A stretch of 23,479 bases of DNA. Origin: JADHUC01 sp964617665 (GTDB lineage: Bacteria; Planctomycetota; Planctomycetia; Pirellulales; Pirellulaceae). This document shows, one piece after another, positions 16,201-23,044 of this stretch. The notes under the pieces were generated by a model that had not been told where the DNA came from, did not search any database, and worked only from the letters and a program-made list of their open reading frames with translations. The stretch covers positions 1-23,479 of the forward strand of contig CAZUAH010000192.1 of NCBI GenBank assembly GCA_964617665.1, written 5' to 3'. The position numbers and the translations under genes were made by a program. Position 1 is the stretch's first letter, and every line of letters starts with the position of its first letter.

Positions 16201-17010
16201 AGGCCGGTCCTTGCGGCGCTCGTCCTGCACTTGAAAGACCAGCGGCGGCAAGCCTCGGCTTAAGACCAGATCGAAACCACTGTTCAGTTGATGCTTCGCG
16301 ACGTGCGTTTCCATGCGCATCGCGTTGTCGCCAGCGGCCACCTGCACCGTCAGATCCATCGTGTTGCCATCGGCGTACGTGTAACGAATCGCGACCCGCG
16401 CGAAGACTGGCCCGGTGTCGGTCAACTTTGCCGAATAGCTGGCGATCTTGCCCGCCCCGAACATTCGGCTTCCGCCAAACCACGTACCATCCGCCAACCG
16501 CATCCCGATGACCGGACCGGGGACATCCGCAGCCAAGGCTGGCTCTTGATATTTCTTTTCGCCTTGCAGGAGACGGACACCGAACTGACGCGTGGTAATC
16601 TCGACCTGTTCCTTTCTGGGCGTGACTATCAAGTCAGTCACCGGCTGGGACGCAGGCTCAGTGTCATATCGAACCGCGTAGTTGTCTATCGCCATCGGCG
16701 ACAGGTTGGCGATGAAAGAAAGTTTGGCCGACTTCACCCCGCCGGTCCCTGGCCAACACTCGATTTCCGAGAATTGTACCGGCACCGCACCACTCGGACC
16801 TTTCAAGGTCACGGATTCCGGATGGCACTCGCCCTTCGGTGCGGAGAAAGGATACGTGAGCAACTGGTTCTTCCATTCATGCTCGATGTGGTCGCGCAGC
16901 ACAAACCGTTGCTCACCCGCCCAAATTGTGGAAGCCCCCAGCGATATGGCCACGATCAGCATCGCCGCTCGCGTGACATTGCTCCAAAAGGACAACACCA
17001 AGGCGTTCAT
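13294..17010 (-). CDS. Very large secreted heparinase II/III-like protein (putative polysaccharide lyase)
   Basis: This 1238-aa protein has a signal peptide ending near residue 31 (AAMLIVAISLGASTIWA). An N-terminal beta-rich region (about 32-430) is followed by HPRLYISRAELEERW (452-466), the kind of segment that opens many heparinase/alginate-lyase-like proteins. A helical, toroid-like region (about 455-770) contains TWEIPRGIVACAIAEHP and EWPEAMSHHGRTSINMLL. A beta-sandwich-like C-terminal half includes GDHGHAFYPGHTGGFASIF (805-823), corresponding to the histidine-containing DHG segment of heparinase II/III. The architecture suggests a lyase for acidic polysaccharides, but overall similarity is motif-level and the N-terminal third is unassigned. 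A GGAGCG ribosome site precedes the ATG. The upstream DUF1080 gene ends 99 bp away on the same strand, so they probably form an operon. It is unusually long for the family. Confidence 0.72.
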   Translation of the reverse strand: MNALVLSFWSNVTRAAMLIVAISLGASTIWAGEQRFVLRDHIEHEWKNQLLTYPFSAPKGECHPESVTLKGPSGAVPVQFSEIECWPGTGGVKSAKLSFIANLSPMAIDNYAVRYDTEPASQPVTDLIVTPRKEQVEITTRQFGVRLLQGEKKYQEPALAADVPGPVIGMRLADGTWFGGSRMFGAGKIASYSAKLTDTGPVFARVAIRYTYADGNTMDLTVQVAAGDNAMRMETHVAKHQLNSGFDLVLSRGLPPLVFQVQDERRKDRPCFMNIEKPLSPLKWAEIPLQDYVTPQGKHPAGLVTKLTPWEDWFGTFTQARIRLKLGGTDRELQIRSLEPGAWVEPRQIESVFDPSLNPDPAKGIWVGWSQKCMSVMRDASGDVFLQVNAAQGVRKWTISDCLSMPGVAALFSYYGYKSESTFPTETRPTVGYRLNEVKDYVLDWPGDEGRHPRLYISRAELEERWKRDDADPALLEELVTRGTARSAEHIRYNPDTGYTCALGAYLLTGSTEIAQKTHLVARLRQALNYDIWGVQFGSAGSPPTFYDALIDTPLVSDAERPVLRARMAYFAYRLTDPAVWSAERGYCSGNSNMTVTWEIPRGIVACAIAEHPMAKVWYGKAERIMELFLDQMVGPAGEWPEAMSHHGRTSINMLLAFAIASTNSGLHDYVNDPRVKRLMMYWAKLETPRDPRARGHYAFAAPNLRYFPAMGRDSIGVPGATSGAMARVTSTSDPAYSAQLQWAWLEEGASDRLSHMGGFAYVACDNRLPSKTPDWPSEVFPRAGAVLRHGLGTPNEHQVTLYSGDHGHAFYPGHTGGFASIFAYGTPVAGLFPGGYEYQESYLTSGVDLARGLESVDQRKSLGGYHGSPTRASMWSWPKGQAARFGERGGRANVSAFSTLPRQDYVAVDVARHFPRKLNQNVKTDLPPWPPIPEKGKPPVDWRRQTLFLKDDDPSKTGYLLIRDTIKGGQPTMWQMWTVSETIDTPENVKDVAAVLANKPGHQIQPARELKGDRFTAIGQLGVDVEYYIASPSDTPRHTLRWGTDMFDWANKLTEPEYQNLLHLQMPGDGAYYVAFFPRKRATPAPTFSTLGDGTTIKVSGDFGTDYGFLSALAANASGEDATFSGTAASVQDRKSGLVLALGAKGSVGYKQYRLTADFPSALRIQQQQLTVELPQVIQPPAFQLSQPFPGGSLSVNAPGKWALSKPLPKVELTQSAAGFDLKVPAGLKTVTVVKET

Positions 17011-17109
17011 TTTTCGCTCCTTGCGACAAAGCCACTCTCCAGCGCGCCGCTGTCTCGCGAGTCCGCTGGTCGATCGAGTAACCGAAGCTGTGCGTTCGCT
17101 GACACGACT

Positions 17110-17826
17110 CTACTTAGCCGGACGCTTCAGCCAGATGTCTTTGAATGCTACGGTCGTGCCGCGGCCGTGGTCCTGAAATGCCAAGAGTCCAGTCTGTGTG
17201 GCGTACTGGGCATCTTCATCAGTCAGATCAGCGAACACAACGCCGTTGATCTTCTGGATAAGGCGAGTTCCTTTGCCGACAACGATCAACTCGTTCCAGT
17301 CGTCCTGGCGATAGGCCGCCTGGACTTCCTTCGGCTGGGCTACCTGCTCGACGGCCTTGCTGCCGTCTGCGGTGATGCGAACGCGTTGCCCAGCCGTCGC
17401 CAAGTGGCTGCGGTGCTTGGCTGGAGAAATGGAATGGTGCCAAAGCCCCATCTTCTCTTGGGCAGCCACCTCGACCTGATAGCCGCGGACCATGAACGGC
17501 TCGATCTCCTTGCTGCGCACCTGAACGCCGGAGTTGCCTTTGACGTACTTGAACTTCAAGCGAAGTTCGAAGTCCTGCAACTTGCCCCCGCGCCAGATCA
17601 ACCAGTTTCGCGAAGCCTCTTTTCCCGTGCACCAGATCGCACCATCCTTCACTGCCCATGCTCCGGGCCGGCCTTCCCAACCCGTCAAATCCTTGCCATT
17701 AAACAGGCAGACAAAACCACGCTCTGCAAGATCCGCGTCGTTCGACCGAGGCTCCTGCGCAAACGTAGGCGCGATCGGGCCGAGGCTGACTACGAAAAGC
17801 AACAACAGATTCGTCTGAGTCTTCAT
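17110..17826 (-). CDS. Secreted DUF1080 / 3-keto-disaccharide hydrolase-type protein
   Basis: This 238-aa protein begins MKTQTNLLLLFVVSLGPIAP, a signal peptide ending near TFAQ (residue 24). Nearly the whole mature protein is a DUF1080 domain with a concanavalin/LamG-like fold: FVCLFNGKDLTGWEGRPGAW (38-57), WAVKDGAIWCTG, FELRLKFKYVKGNSGVQVRS, DDWNELIVVGKG, INGVVFADLTDED, TGLLAFQDHG and VAFKDIWLK. The domain is now named 3-keto-disaccharide hydrolase, and planctomycetes carry many paralogues, so substrate assignment from family alone is weak. The ATG at 17826 is preferred over the in-frame ATG at 17922 because it opens the signal peptide and has GAGGGT upstream. It precedes the heparinase-like gene in the same direction and may act in the same degradation pathway. 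Confidence 0.88.
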   Translation of the reverse strand: MKTQTNLLLLFVVSLGPIAPTFAQEPRSNDADLAERGFVCLFNGKDLTGWEGRPGAWAVKDGAIWCTGKEASRNWLIWRGGKLQDFELRLKFKYVKGNSGVQVRSKEIEPFMVRGYQVEVAAQEKMGLWHHSISPAKHRSHLATAGQRVRITADGSKAVEQVAQPKEVQAAYRQDDWNELIVVGKGTRLIQKINGVVFADLTDEDAQYATQTGLLAFQDHGRGTTVAFKDIWLKRPAK

Positions 17827-18191
17827 GATGTGACCCTCAATTCGGAGAGCGAGCATTCGTCGGCCTAGCGGCTCCACTTCGAGAACCGCATCGTTGCGGC
17901 GATATCGATCCGGCGGTATCAACTCATCTTATCGCATCTTCTTGCCCTCTACTGGCTATCGCGTGGTATTTTTCTGTCGCTCATTGTCAGGCAACTGTCT
18001 CGTCTGTCCAAGAGTCTCAGTTGGGCTAACATGGGCAGCGCCGCTGGAAGGCAGCCATATCTAGGTGGAATGCCACTGCGCCCTCGACGCGTCCTATGCC
18101 AAGTCCATCGAAATCCCGGCATTGCGAGATGTGGGAAACGCGGTAATTCACCGAGTTTCTTGACCGGAGGCGGTGTGTTGAACGAACAGCC
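17827..18191. other. Non-coding gap upstream of the DUF1080 gene
   Basis: This 365-bp stretch separates the LRR gene stop from the DUF1080 start; both genes are on the minus strand. I see no supported gene, tRNA or strong terminator in it. It should hold the promoter of the DUF1080/heparinase-like pair, but I cannot place -35 or -10 boxes with confidence. Confidence 0.5.
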
Positions 18192-18683
18192 CTATTCCGA
18201 CTGCGAAATATCGGTCTCGGTCAATACCTTCGATGGCTCTTCGACACCCGCCTTCGTCACTTTCGTCTCGTCGAGGTACAGCTCTCGGAGCTTCGTCAGT
18301 CTGTGAAGGTGCTTCAGTCCCACGTCGCCTACCATCGAGAGATCGAGGTTAAGCTTGCGGAGTTTCGTCAACCCTTTCAGGCACCCCAGCCCATCGTCGG
18401 TTACCTCAGTGACACTGAGATCCAGCGCTCGAAGATCCGTCAAGCTTCTTAGGTGTGCCAAATCTGCGTCGGTGACCCAACAGCCGTTGAGTGCGACTTC
18501 GACTACTGGCTTTCCCGGAGCCGTCTCGTCAACCTTGACCTCACCTCCCAGTTCCTGAATCGCGGAAATTGACTTGTTCTCGTCTTGAGCTCCCCCCGCA
18601 TCTGCCGTGACCGAGGCGCTGCCTGCAAGCGTCCAGACGGCAATGACGAACAAGAAGAACGTGAAGCATGTCTGGCTTGTCAT
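18192..18683 (-). CDS. Small secreted leucine-rich-repeat protein
   Basis: This 163-aa protein has an N-terminal hydrophobic segment (CFTFFLFVIAVWTLAGSASV), giving a likely signal peptide ending near residue 26. Three to four leucine-rich repeats of about 24 residues follow (about 61-150), with the recurring pattern LTDLRALDLSVTEVTDDGL, LTKLRKLNLDLSMVGDVGL, LTKLRELYLDETKVTKAGV. This pattern is common in planctomycete secreted proteins; LRRs usually bind other proteins, and no catalytic motif is seen. The in-frame extension to 18806 is rejected because it would overlap the neighbouring gene and bury the signal peptide; the ATG at 18683 follows an AGAGGGGGGA ribosome site. The gene lies 52 bp downstream of the next small secreted gene, so the two may be co-transcribed. 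Confidence 0.8.
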   Translation of the reverse strand: MTSQTCFTFFLFVIAVWTLAGSASVTADAGGAQDENKSISAIQELGGEVKVDETAPGKPVVEVALNGCWVTDADLAHLRSLTDLRALDLSVTEVTDDGLGCLKGLTKLRKLNLDLSMVGDVGLKHLHRLTKLRELYLDETKVTKAGVEEPSKVLTETDISQSE

Positions 18684-18735
18684 CTCTACGTCCCCCCTCT
18701 TCTGAAGAGGATCCCAACGACACGTGGCATCGGCG

Positions 18736-19251
18736 TTACTGCGTTCTGCGGCGTCCGATACCGATCCGGCGCAAACGCGCCGGCCGACCGCGTTTGACGG
18801 CCTCAAAACTGCGACCGTAGGCAGCCAACTTCAGGACGGTTTTCTCTGCGTCAGGTTGTACCTCGGATCCGGGAGGCGGCGTATTCAAGTAAATGCGCCC
18901 CCGCCACTTCTCCTTGACCAACGGAGGGCTGGCAGGGCCCGCGAAACCACCTTCGATCGCTTTTCGAGAAACGAAAAAGGTCTCGAAACGCACGACGTCT
19001 CCGGGCTGAAAACCGGCCGTGGAACGAGTTACGGAGAGCACTTCGGCATCGCACACATAATAGTAGACGCCATTATCGGTTTCCCGCTTCTCGCCCACTT
19101 TCGTGACTCGGATTTCCAGGACCTCTTGGGCCTCTGCTTTGAGCTTCTCGTATGTGCCGGGAGGCAATTCGCCCATGGCAGAGCCACACCAAACCGTTAG
19201 TACTACGCTTACGCACGCTTTCAGTGACTTGTGGAACACTCGCGATTGCAT
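18736..19251 (-). CDS. Secreted protein of unknown function
   Basis: This protein of about 171 aa has a signal peptide (KACVSVVLTVWCGSAMG). I do not recognise the family with confidence. The mature part has alternating strands: EAQEVLEIRVTKVGEKRE, GVYYYVCDAEVLSVTRS, FQPGDVVRFETFFVS. That strand-turn-PGD pattern recalls small OB-fold/NTR-like domains, but this is only a suggestion. The C-terminus is very basic (VKRGRPARLRRIGIGRRRTQ). Two adjacent ATGs (19254 and 19251) follow a GAGGAG; the second is chosen because it gives a 7-nt spacing. An in-frame TTG at 19266 overlaps the ribosome site and is rejected. It is followed 52 bp later by the LRR gene. Confidence 0.7.
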   Translation of the reverse strand: MQSRVFHKSLKACVSVVLTVWCGSAMGELPPGTYEKLKAEAQEVLEIRVTKVGEKRETDNGVYYYVCDAEVLSVTRSTAGFQPGDVVRFETFFVSRKAIEGGFAGPASPPLVKEKWRGRIYLNTPPPGSEVQPDAEKTVLKLAAYGRSFEAVKRGRPARLRRIGIGRRRTQ

Positions 19252-19368
19252 CATCACTCTCCTCAAATCCGATAAGTCAATTCGTCCCCGGACTCATTAC
19301 CGATGCGCACCCGATCCAAATTGCGGCACAGCTCTGTCTGCCTTCTTCCCCGCTTTCGCTCGGCAGGC

Positions 19369-19821
19369 CTACTTCGCGTTCGGATGATACTGAAGCAGTG
19401 GCGTGTCGCTCTCAATATATCGCACGGAAGCATAGGAGATGTCTTCCACACGGTATCCGGCGATCGCGAGACCGATACGCTTGGTGGTTGTGATTCTGTG
19501 ACGTATACCATCGGCCTTCGAATAGGCCGACCCACCGGCAGTCAGAAGTGCGCCGTCTTTGCCAAACAAAGCAACTGCCGCATAGGCGTATTTCACTTTT
19601 CCCGTCTTATTGGACAAACGCACTTTTCCCCACAGGATTCTGGCCCAACCCAACTTCTCGCTCGGCTCTTCGATGGAAAACGTCAATGTCGGATTCAACT
19701 CGCCGACAAGTTCCGTCTTGGTATCCAATTGAAATTCGAGTTTCTTGATCGACTGGGCTGTTGCGCTAGTAGAAGCCATCGAGACACACAGTACGGTGAT
19801 GAGCACTCGTGTCGCTCGCAT
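19369..19821 (-). CDS. Small secreted protein of unknown function
   Basis: This 150-aa protein starts with a signal peptide (MRATRVLITVLCVSMASTSA, cleavage near TAQ at residue 23). I do not recognise the family. The mature part is beta-rich: SIKKLEFQLDTKTELVGEL, a WGKVRLSNKTGKVKYAYAAV strand region, and VEDISYASVRYI near the end. It could be a small beta-sandwich that modifies or binds something extracytoplasmic; nothing catalytic is visible. The ATG at 19821 has GGAGG 9 nt upstream. The open frame continues to 20085, but the extra 88 residues show no domain and precede the signal peptide. The neighbouring secreted gene starts 114 bp downstream on the same strand. Confidence 0.7.
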   Translation of the reverse strand: MRATRVLITVLCVSMASTSATAQSIKKLEFQLDTKTELVGELNPTLTFSIEEPSEKLGWARILWGKVRLSNKTGKVKYAYAAVALFGKDGALLTAGGSAYSKADGIRHRITTTKRIGLAIAGYRVEDISYASVRYIESDTPLLQYHPNAK

Positions 19822-20497
19822 GTCGATATGCCTCCGATACAAGATACCTGAACCGAGCTTTCCCATTTGCGGTGAACGTGGAGACGATCCAGGTTCATTG
19901 TGAAGAGTATTGTACCACCGCGTCCCCTCCCCGTGTCCATCGCCTGGGCGGATCTTTCGGCTACGATGCGCAGTTTCGGACTTTTCCAGTGCCCGAAATC
20001 TCCTGCTGGGCAAACCACTGGCGATGGCTTGCGTACCGGGACCGCACGTTAGACGGGCTAACAAGTTGGCTACGCTACGCCGCATCGCGGTAGTAGTATC
20101 GCAATACTCGGCCCAAGCTCTCTTGGCACTGGACTTCGCCTGCCGGCTCCCTCAGGCGATTGTCGAGGCCTTGGTGATTTCCGTGGCGATTGTAGTCCCA
20201 TTCCTGGGCCGCCAGCATTCAATGCCATTCTAGGCTGGTATCCGGCGCGAAATCGAGTTCGGCCGAACTTCATGCCAAGCATACGGAAACTGCGGCAAAT
20301 TGCAGCATTTTCACGCCGGCTCAATATTTGGCCGGACGGGCAAAATAGTCGAATGACGCGCTTGCTTTTCGAATGCGTCCAGTCGCGTCTATGCGGCGGC
20401 CCACTTTATATGATAGACGCAGCGTGGCATGCTAGTGGCTGCTTGGCGAATCGTCGGATTCGCATCGCATACCCTTCTACCAGCCGGGGCACGCTCA
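19822..20497. other. Non-coding gap with a transposase remnant
   Basis: This 676-bp stretch lies between divergently oriented genes and should hold both promoters. The only recognisable content is the transposase 3' remnant at 20075-20218. A TATGAT hexamer at 20409-20414 could be a -10 box for the ATPase gene, but no matching -35 box is evident. I see no intact gene or RNA here. Confidence 0.5.
20075..20218 (-). pseudogene. 3' remnant of an integrase-core (rve) transposase
   Basis: Read on the minus strand, this encodes 47 codons ending in TAG: a tail containing NHQGLDNRL, then VQCQESLGRVLRYYYRDAA. Planctomycete rve-type transposases characteristically end with an HQG-x-N motif followed by a C-x-x-RLGGLLK-x-Y-R-x-AA tail, which this fits with decay. 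A TGA lies immediately upstream in frame and the catalytic DDE portion is absent, so it is a fossil. I could not find its other end or target-site duplications. Confidence 0.6.
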
Positions 20498-23044
20498 ATG
20501 CACGACTATGAGAAACTCGGGGCGTTCTATCTCGGAAGAACGTATGACCTTGGCATGGGGACTGCGCAGGATGAATTGCTGCTGTACGATTCAAAGGATC
20601 TCACCACACACGCCGTCTGCGTAGGCATGACCGGCAGTGGAAAGACGGGCTTGTGCCTTGCGTTGTTGGAAGAGGCGGCCATCGACGGGGTGCCCGCCAT
20701 TGCCATCGACCCAAAGGGCGACTTGGGTAACCTGCTGCTCACTTTTCCCGACCTGGCCCCGGCGGACTTTCGGCCGTGGATCGATGAGAGTTCCGCCACA
20801 CGAGCCGGACTGACAGCCGATCAGTTCGCCGCGCGGACAGCCAAGCAATGGCGCGAAGGGCTCGCCTCGTGGGGCCAAACGCCCAAGCGGATTTCTCGGT
20901 TTCGTGAGGCTGTCGATCTTGCCGTTTACACACCCGGCAGCAACGCCGGTCTGCCGCTAACCGTGCTCAAGAGCTTTGCCGCCCCTTCGCTTGCCGTGCG
21001 AGACGACACCGACGCCATGCGGGAACGGGTTAGTTCGGCGGCTTCCGGGCTGCTGGCGCTACTTGGAATCGATGCGGATCCGGTGCGCAGTCGCGAGCAC
21101 ATCCTGGTCTCAACCGTCCTTGACCGATCCTGGCGAGATGAGCGTGACCTGGACGTGGCGACCCTGATTGCGACCATCCAGAAGCCGCCGTTCGAAAAGG
21201 TGGGCGTGTTCGATTTGGAGACATTCTATCCGGCCAAGGATCGCTTGGAGCTTTCCATGCGATTGAACAACCTTCTGGCGTCGCCGTCGTTCGCCGGTTG
21301 GATGGAGGGAGAGTCCCTTGACGTGAAACGTCTGCTCTACACAAGCGACGGAAAACCACGGCTATCGATCATTTCGATAGCACACTTGTCCGAAACGGAA
21401 CGGATGTTCTTCGTCACGATTTTGCTGAACGAAGTTCTCGCCTGGACCCGCGGCCAGCCCGGCACGTCGAGCCTGCGGGCCCTGCTCTACATGGACGAAG
21501 TCTTCGGCTACTTTCCGCCGGTGGCCAATCCCCCCTCCAAGAAACCGATGCTCACCTTACTCAAACAAGCCCGGGCCTTTGGTTTGGGCGTGGTGTTGGC
21601 CACACAGAATCCCGTCGACCTGGACTACAAAGGGCTGTCGAACACTGGCACGTGGCTCATCGGAAGACTGCAAACCGAGCGAGACAAAGCTCGCGTGCTG
21701 GAGGGACTCGAAGGTGCCTCGGTCCAGGTCGGAACGGCCTTCGACAAGCAGAAGATGGAGGCCACGCTCGCTGGACTGGGCAATCGCGTGTTCTTGATGA
21801 ACAACGTCCACGAGGATAGGCCTGAGGTGTTTCAGACCCGTTGGGCCCTCTCCTACCTTCGAGGTCCACTCACCCGCAACCAGATTCAGACCTTGATGGC
21901 ACAACGAAAGCAGCAGGCACAAGCGAAGTCGGCGCCGCCGAAACCGACGTCGACGCCCACAGCTGGCCGCATCCCAGGCTCAACCGCCAGCCTCACGATG
22001 GACGACCTTCAGCTGGAGCCCGTCTCGGCCTCGCCTACCACAGCCCAAACAGAGGACCGAAAGATCGGCCCTGGCGCGGAGCGGCCCATCTTGCCGTCCC
22101 GTGTCGAACAGGTCTTCCTCGCACCGGACTCGCCCAGCTCGTCGGCCGAAGGTCAGCTCATTTACCGTCCCGCCTTGCTTGGTCGCGGGCGACTCCATTT
22201 CGTACGGGCTACATACGGCGTCGACGTGTGGCAACCGCGGACACTTATTGTGCCGGTTACCGGCCCGTTGCCGACCCCCTTGTGGGACACGGCTGCAGCT
22301 ATGGACGACACAAAACTTGAGTTCGAAAACGAGCCTTTGCCTCAATGCCGGTTCGCCGCCCCTCCGGCTGAAATGTTGCGAGCAAAGAGCTACAGCAGCT
22401 TTGGCAAGAAGCTCAAGGAATCCCTCTACCGCACCCAGAAACTCACTATCTACAAATGCGCCTCGTTAAAGCGTTATTCGCAGCCAGGCGAGACCGAGGG
22501 CGATTTCCGTGTACGCCTTGCCCAGCTGGCCCATGAGCAGCGGGACCTCAATGTGGAGAAGCTCCGAAAGAAATACGCATTGAAGCTGGCTACACTCCAG
22601 TCTCGAATCCGATCGGCGGAGGAAGCGGTTGCTCGGGAGCGATCTCAGGCCCGAAAGGCCACTTTTGAATCGGCCGTTTCTTTTGGCTCGTCTCTTCTGG
22701 GTGCATTGACGGGCCGCAAGCTCGCAAGCCGCACGAACGTCAGCCGCGCCGCGACATCGATGAAGAGTCTTGGCCGTGCCGCGGGGCAACGCGGCGACGT
22801 GGGCCAGGCGCGAGAGAAGCTTGCCGAATTGAAGGAACAACTGACCGAACTTGAAAAACAGTTCGAAGAGGAAGCTCGAAAGATCGAGGCCGCCTTTGAA
22901 GCGGATGCTCTCGAGCTGGAGCCGCTCGAACTGCGCCCTCGCAAGGCCGATATCACCGTATCCGACGTGGCCGTCGTCTGGACGCCTTGGCAAATCGGAT
23001 CAGAAGGCGCGGTGGCTCCACTTTTCGCACTTTCCTCGCTGTAG
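20498..23044 (+). CDS. HerA/FtsK-like ATPase with C-terminal coiled coil
   Basis: This 848-aa cytoplasmic protein belongs to the HerA/DUF87 ATPase group. Walker A GMTGSGKT is at 43-50, followed by AIAIDPKGDLGNLL. Walker B LLYMDE has Asp333 and Glu334, followed by a sensor-like ATQNPVDLDYKGLSN and RLQTERDKARV with a possible arginine finger. A Pro/Thr/Ser-rich linker (about 475-530) leads to a beta-containing region, then two charged helices (about 675-725 and 765-810) separated by a Gly/Ala/Ser-rich turn, consistent with an antiparallel coiled-coil hairpin. HerA proteins form hexameric DNA pumps, often with NurA nuclease or as parts of defence systems; no nuclease partner is present here. This large stand-alone form is, to my knowledge, widespread, so a general DNA-translocation role is as likely as defence. 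The ATG at 20498 is preferred to an upstream GTG or ATG because homologous-looking sequence begins at HDYEKLGAF. The ribosome site is weak. Confidence 0.85.
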   Translation: MHDYEKLGAFYLGRTYDLGMGTAQDELLLYDSKDLTTHAVCVGMTGSGKTGLCLALLEEAAIDGVPAIAIDPKGDLGNLLLTFPDLAPADFRPWIDESSATRAGLTADQFAARTAKQWREGLASWGQTPKRISRFREAVDLAVYTPGSNAGLPLTVLKSFAAPSLAVRDDTDAMRERVSSAASGLLALLGIDADPVRSREHILVSTVLDRSWRDERDLDVATLIATIQKPPFEKVGVFDLETFYPAKDRLELSMRLNNLLASPSFAGWMEGESLDVKRLLYTSDGKPRLSIISIAHLSETERMFFVTILLNEVLAWTRGQPGTSSLRALLYMDEVFGYFPPVANPPSKKPMLTLLKQARAFGLGVVLATQNPVDLDYKGLSNTGTWLIGRLQTERDKARVLEGLEGASVQVGTAFDKQKMEATLAGLGNRVFLMNNVHEDRPEVFQTRWALSYLRGPLTRNQIQTLMAQRKQQAQAKSAPPKPTSTPTAGRIPGSTASLTMDDLQLEPVSASPTTAQTEDRKIGPGAERPILPSRVEQVFLAPDSPSSSAEGQLIYRPALLGRGRLHFVRATYGVDVWQPRTLIVPVTGPLPTPLWDTAAAMDDTKLEFENEPLPQCRFAAPPAEMLRAKSYSSFGKKLKESLYRTQKLTIYKCASLKRYSQPGETEGDFRVRLAQLAHEQRDLNVEKLRKKYALKLATLQSRIRSAEEAVARERSQARKATFESAVSFGSSLLGALTGRKLASRTNVSRAATSMKSLGRAAGQRGDVGQAREKLAELKEQLTELEKQFEEEARKIEAAFEADALELEPLELRPRKADITVSDVAVVWTPWQIGSEGAVAPLFALSSL

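Noticed and set aside
16288..17868. Plus-strand 526-codon open frame opposite the heparinase-like and DUF1080 genes
   Set aside because: It runs antisense through two well-supported genes and the gap between them and has no recognisable domain.
18031..18180. Possible decayed gene in the gap upstream of the DUF1080 gene
   Set aside because: A short open stretch exists, but no residue pattern matched a family I know, and weak resemblance to 20200-20280 was too slight to use.
18684..18806. Longer start for the LRR protein
   Set aside because: It would overlap the upstream gene by about 70 bp and place 41 residues before an obvious signal peptide; the ATG at 18683 has a strong ribosome site.
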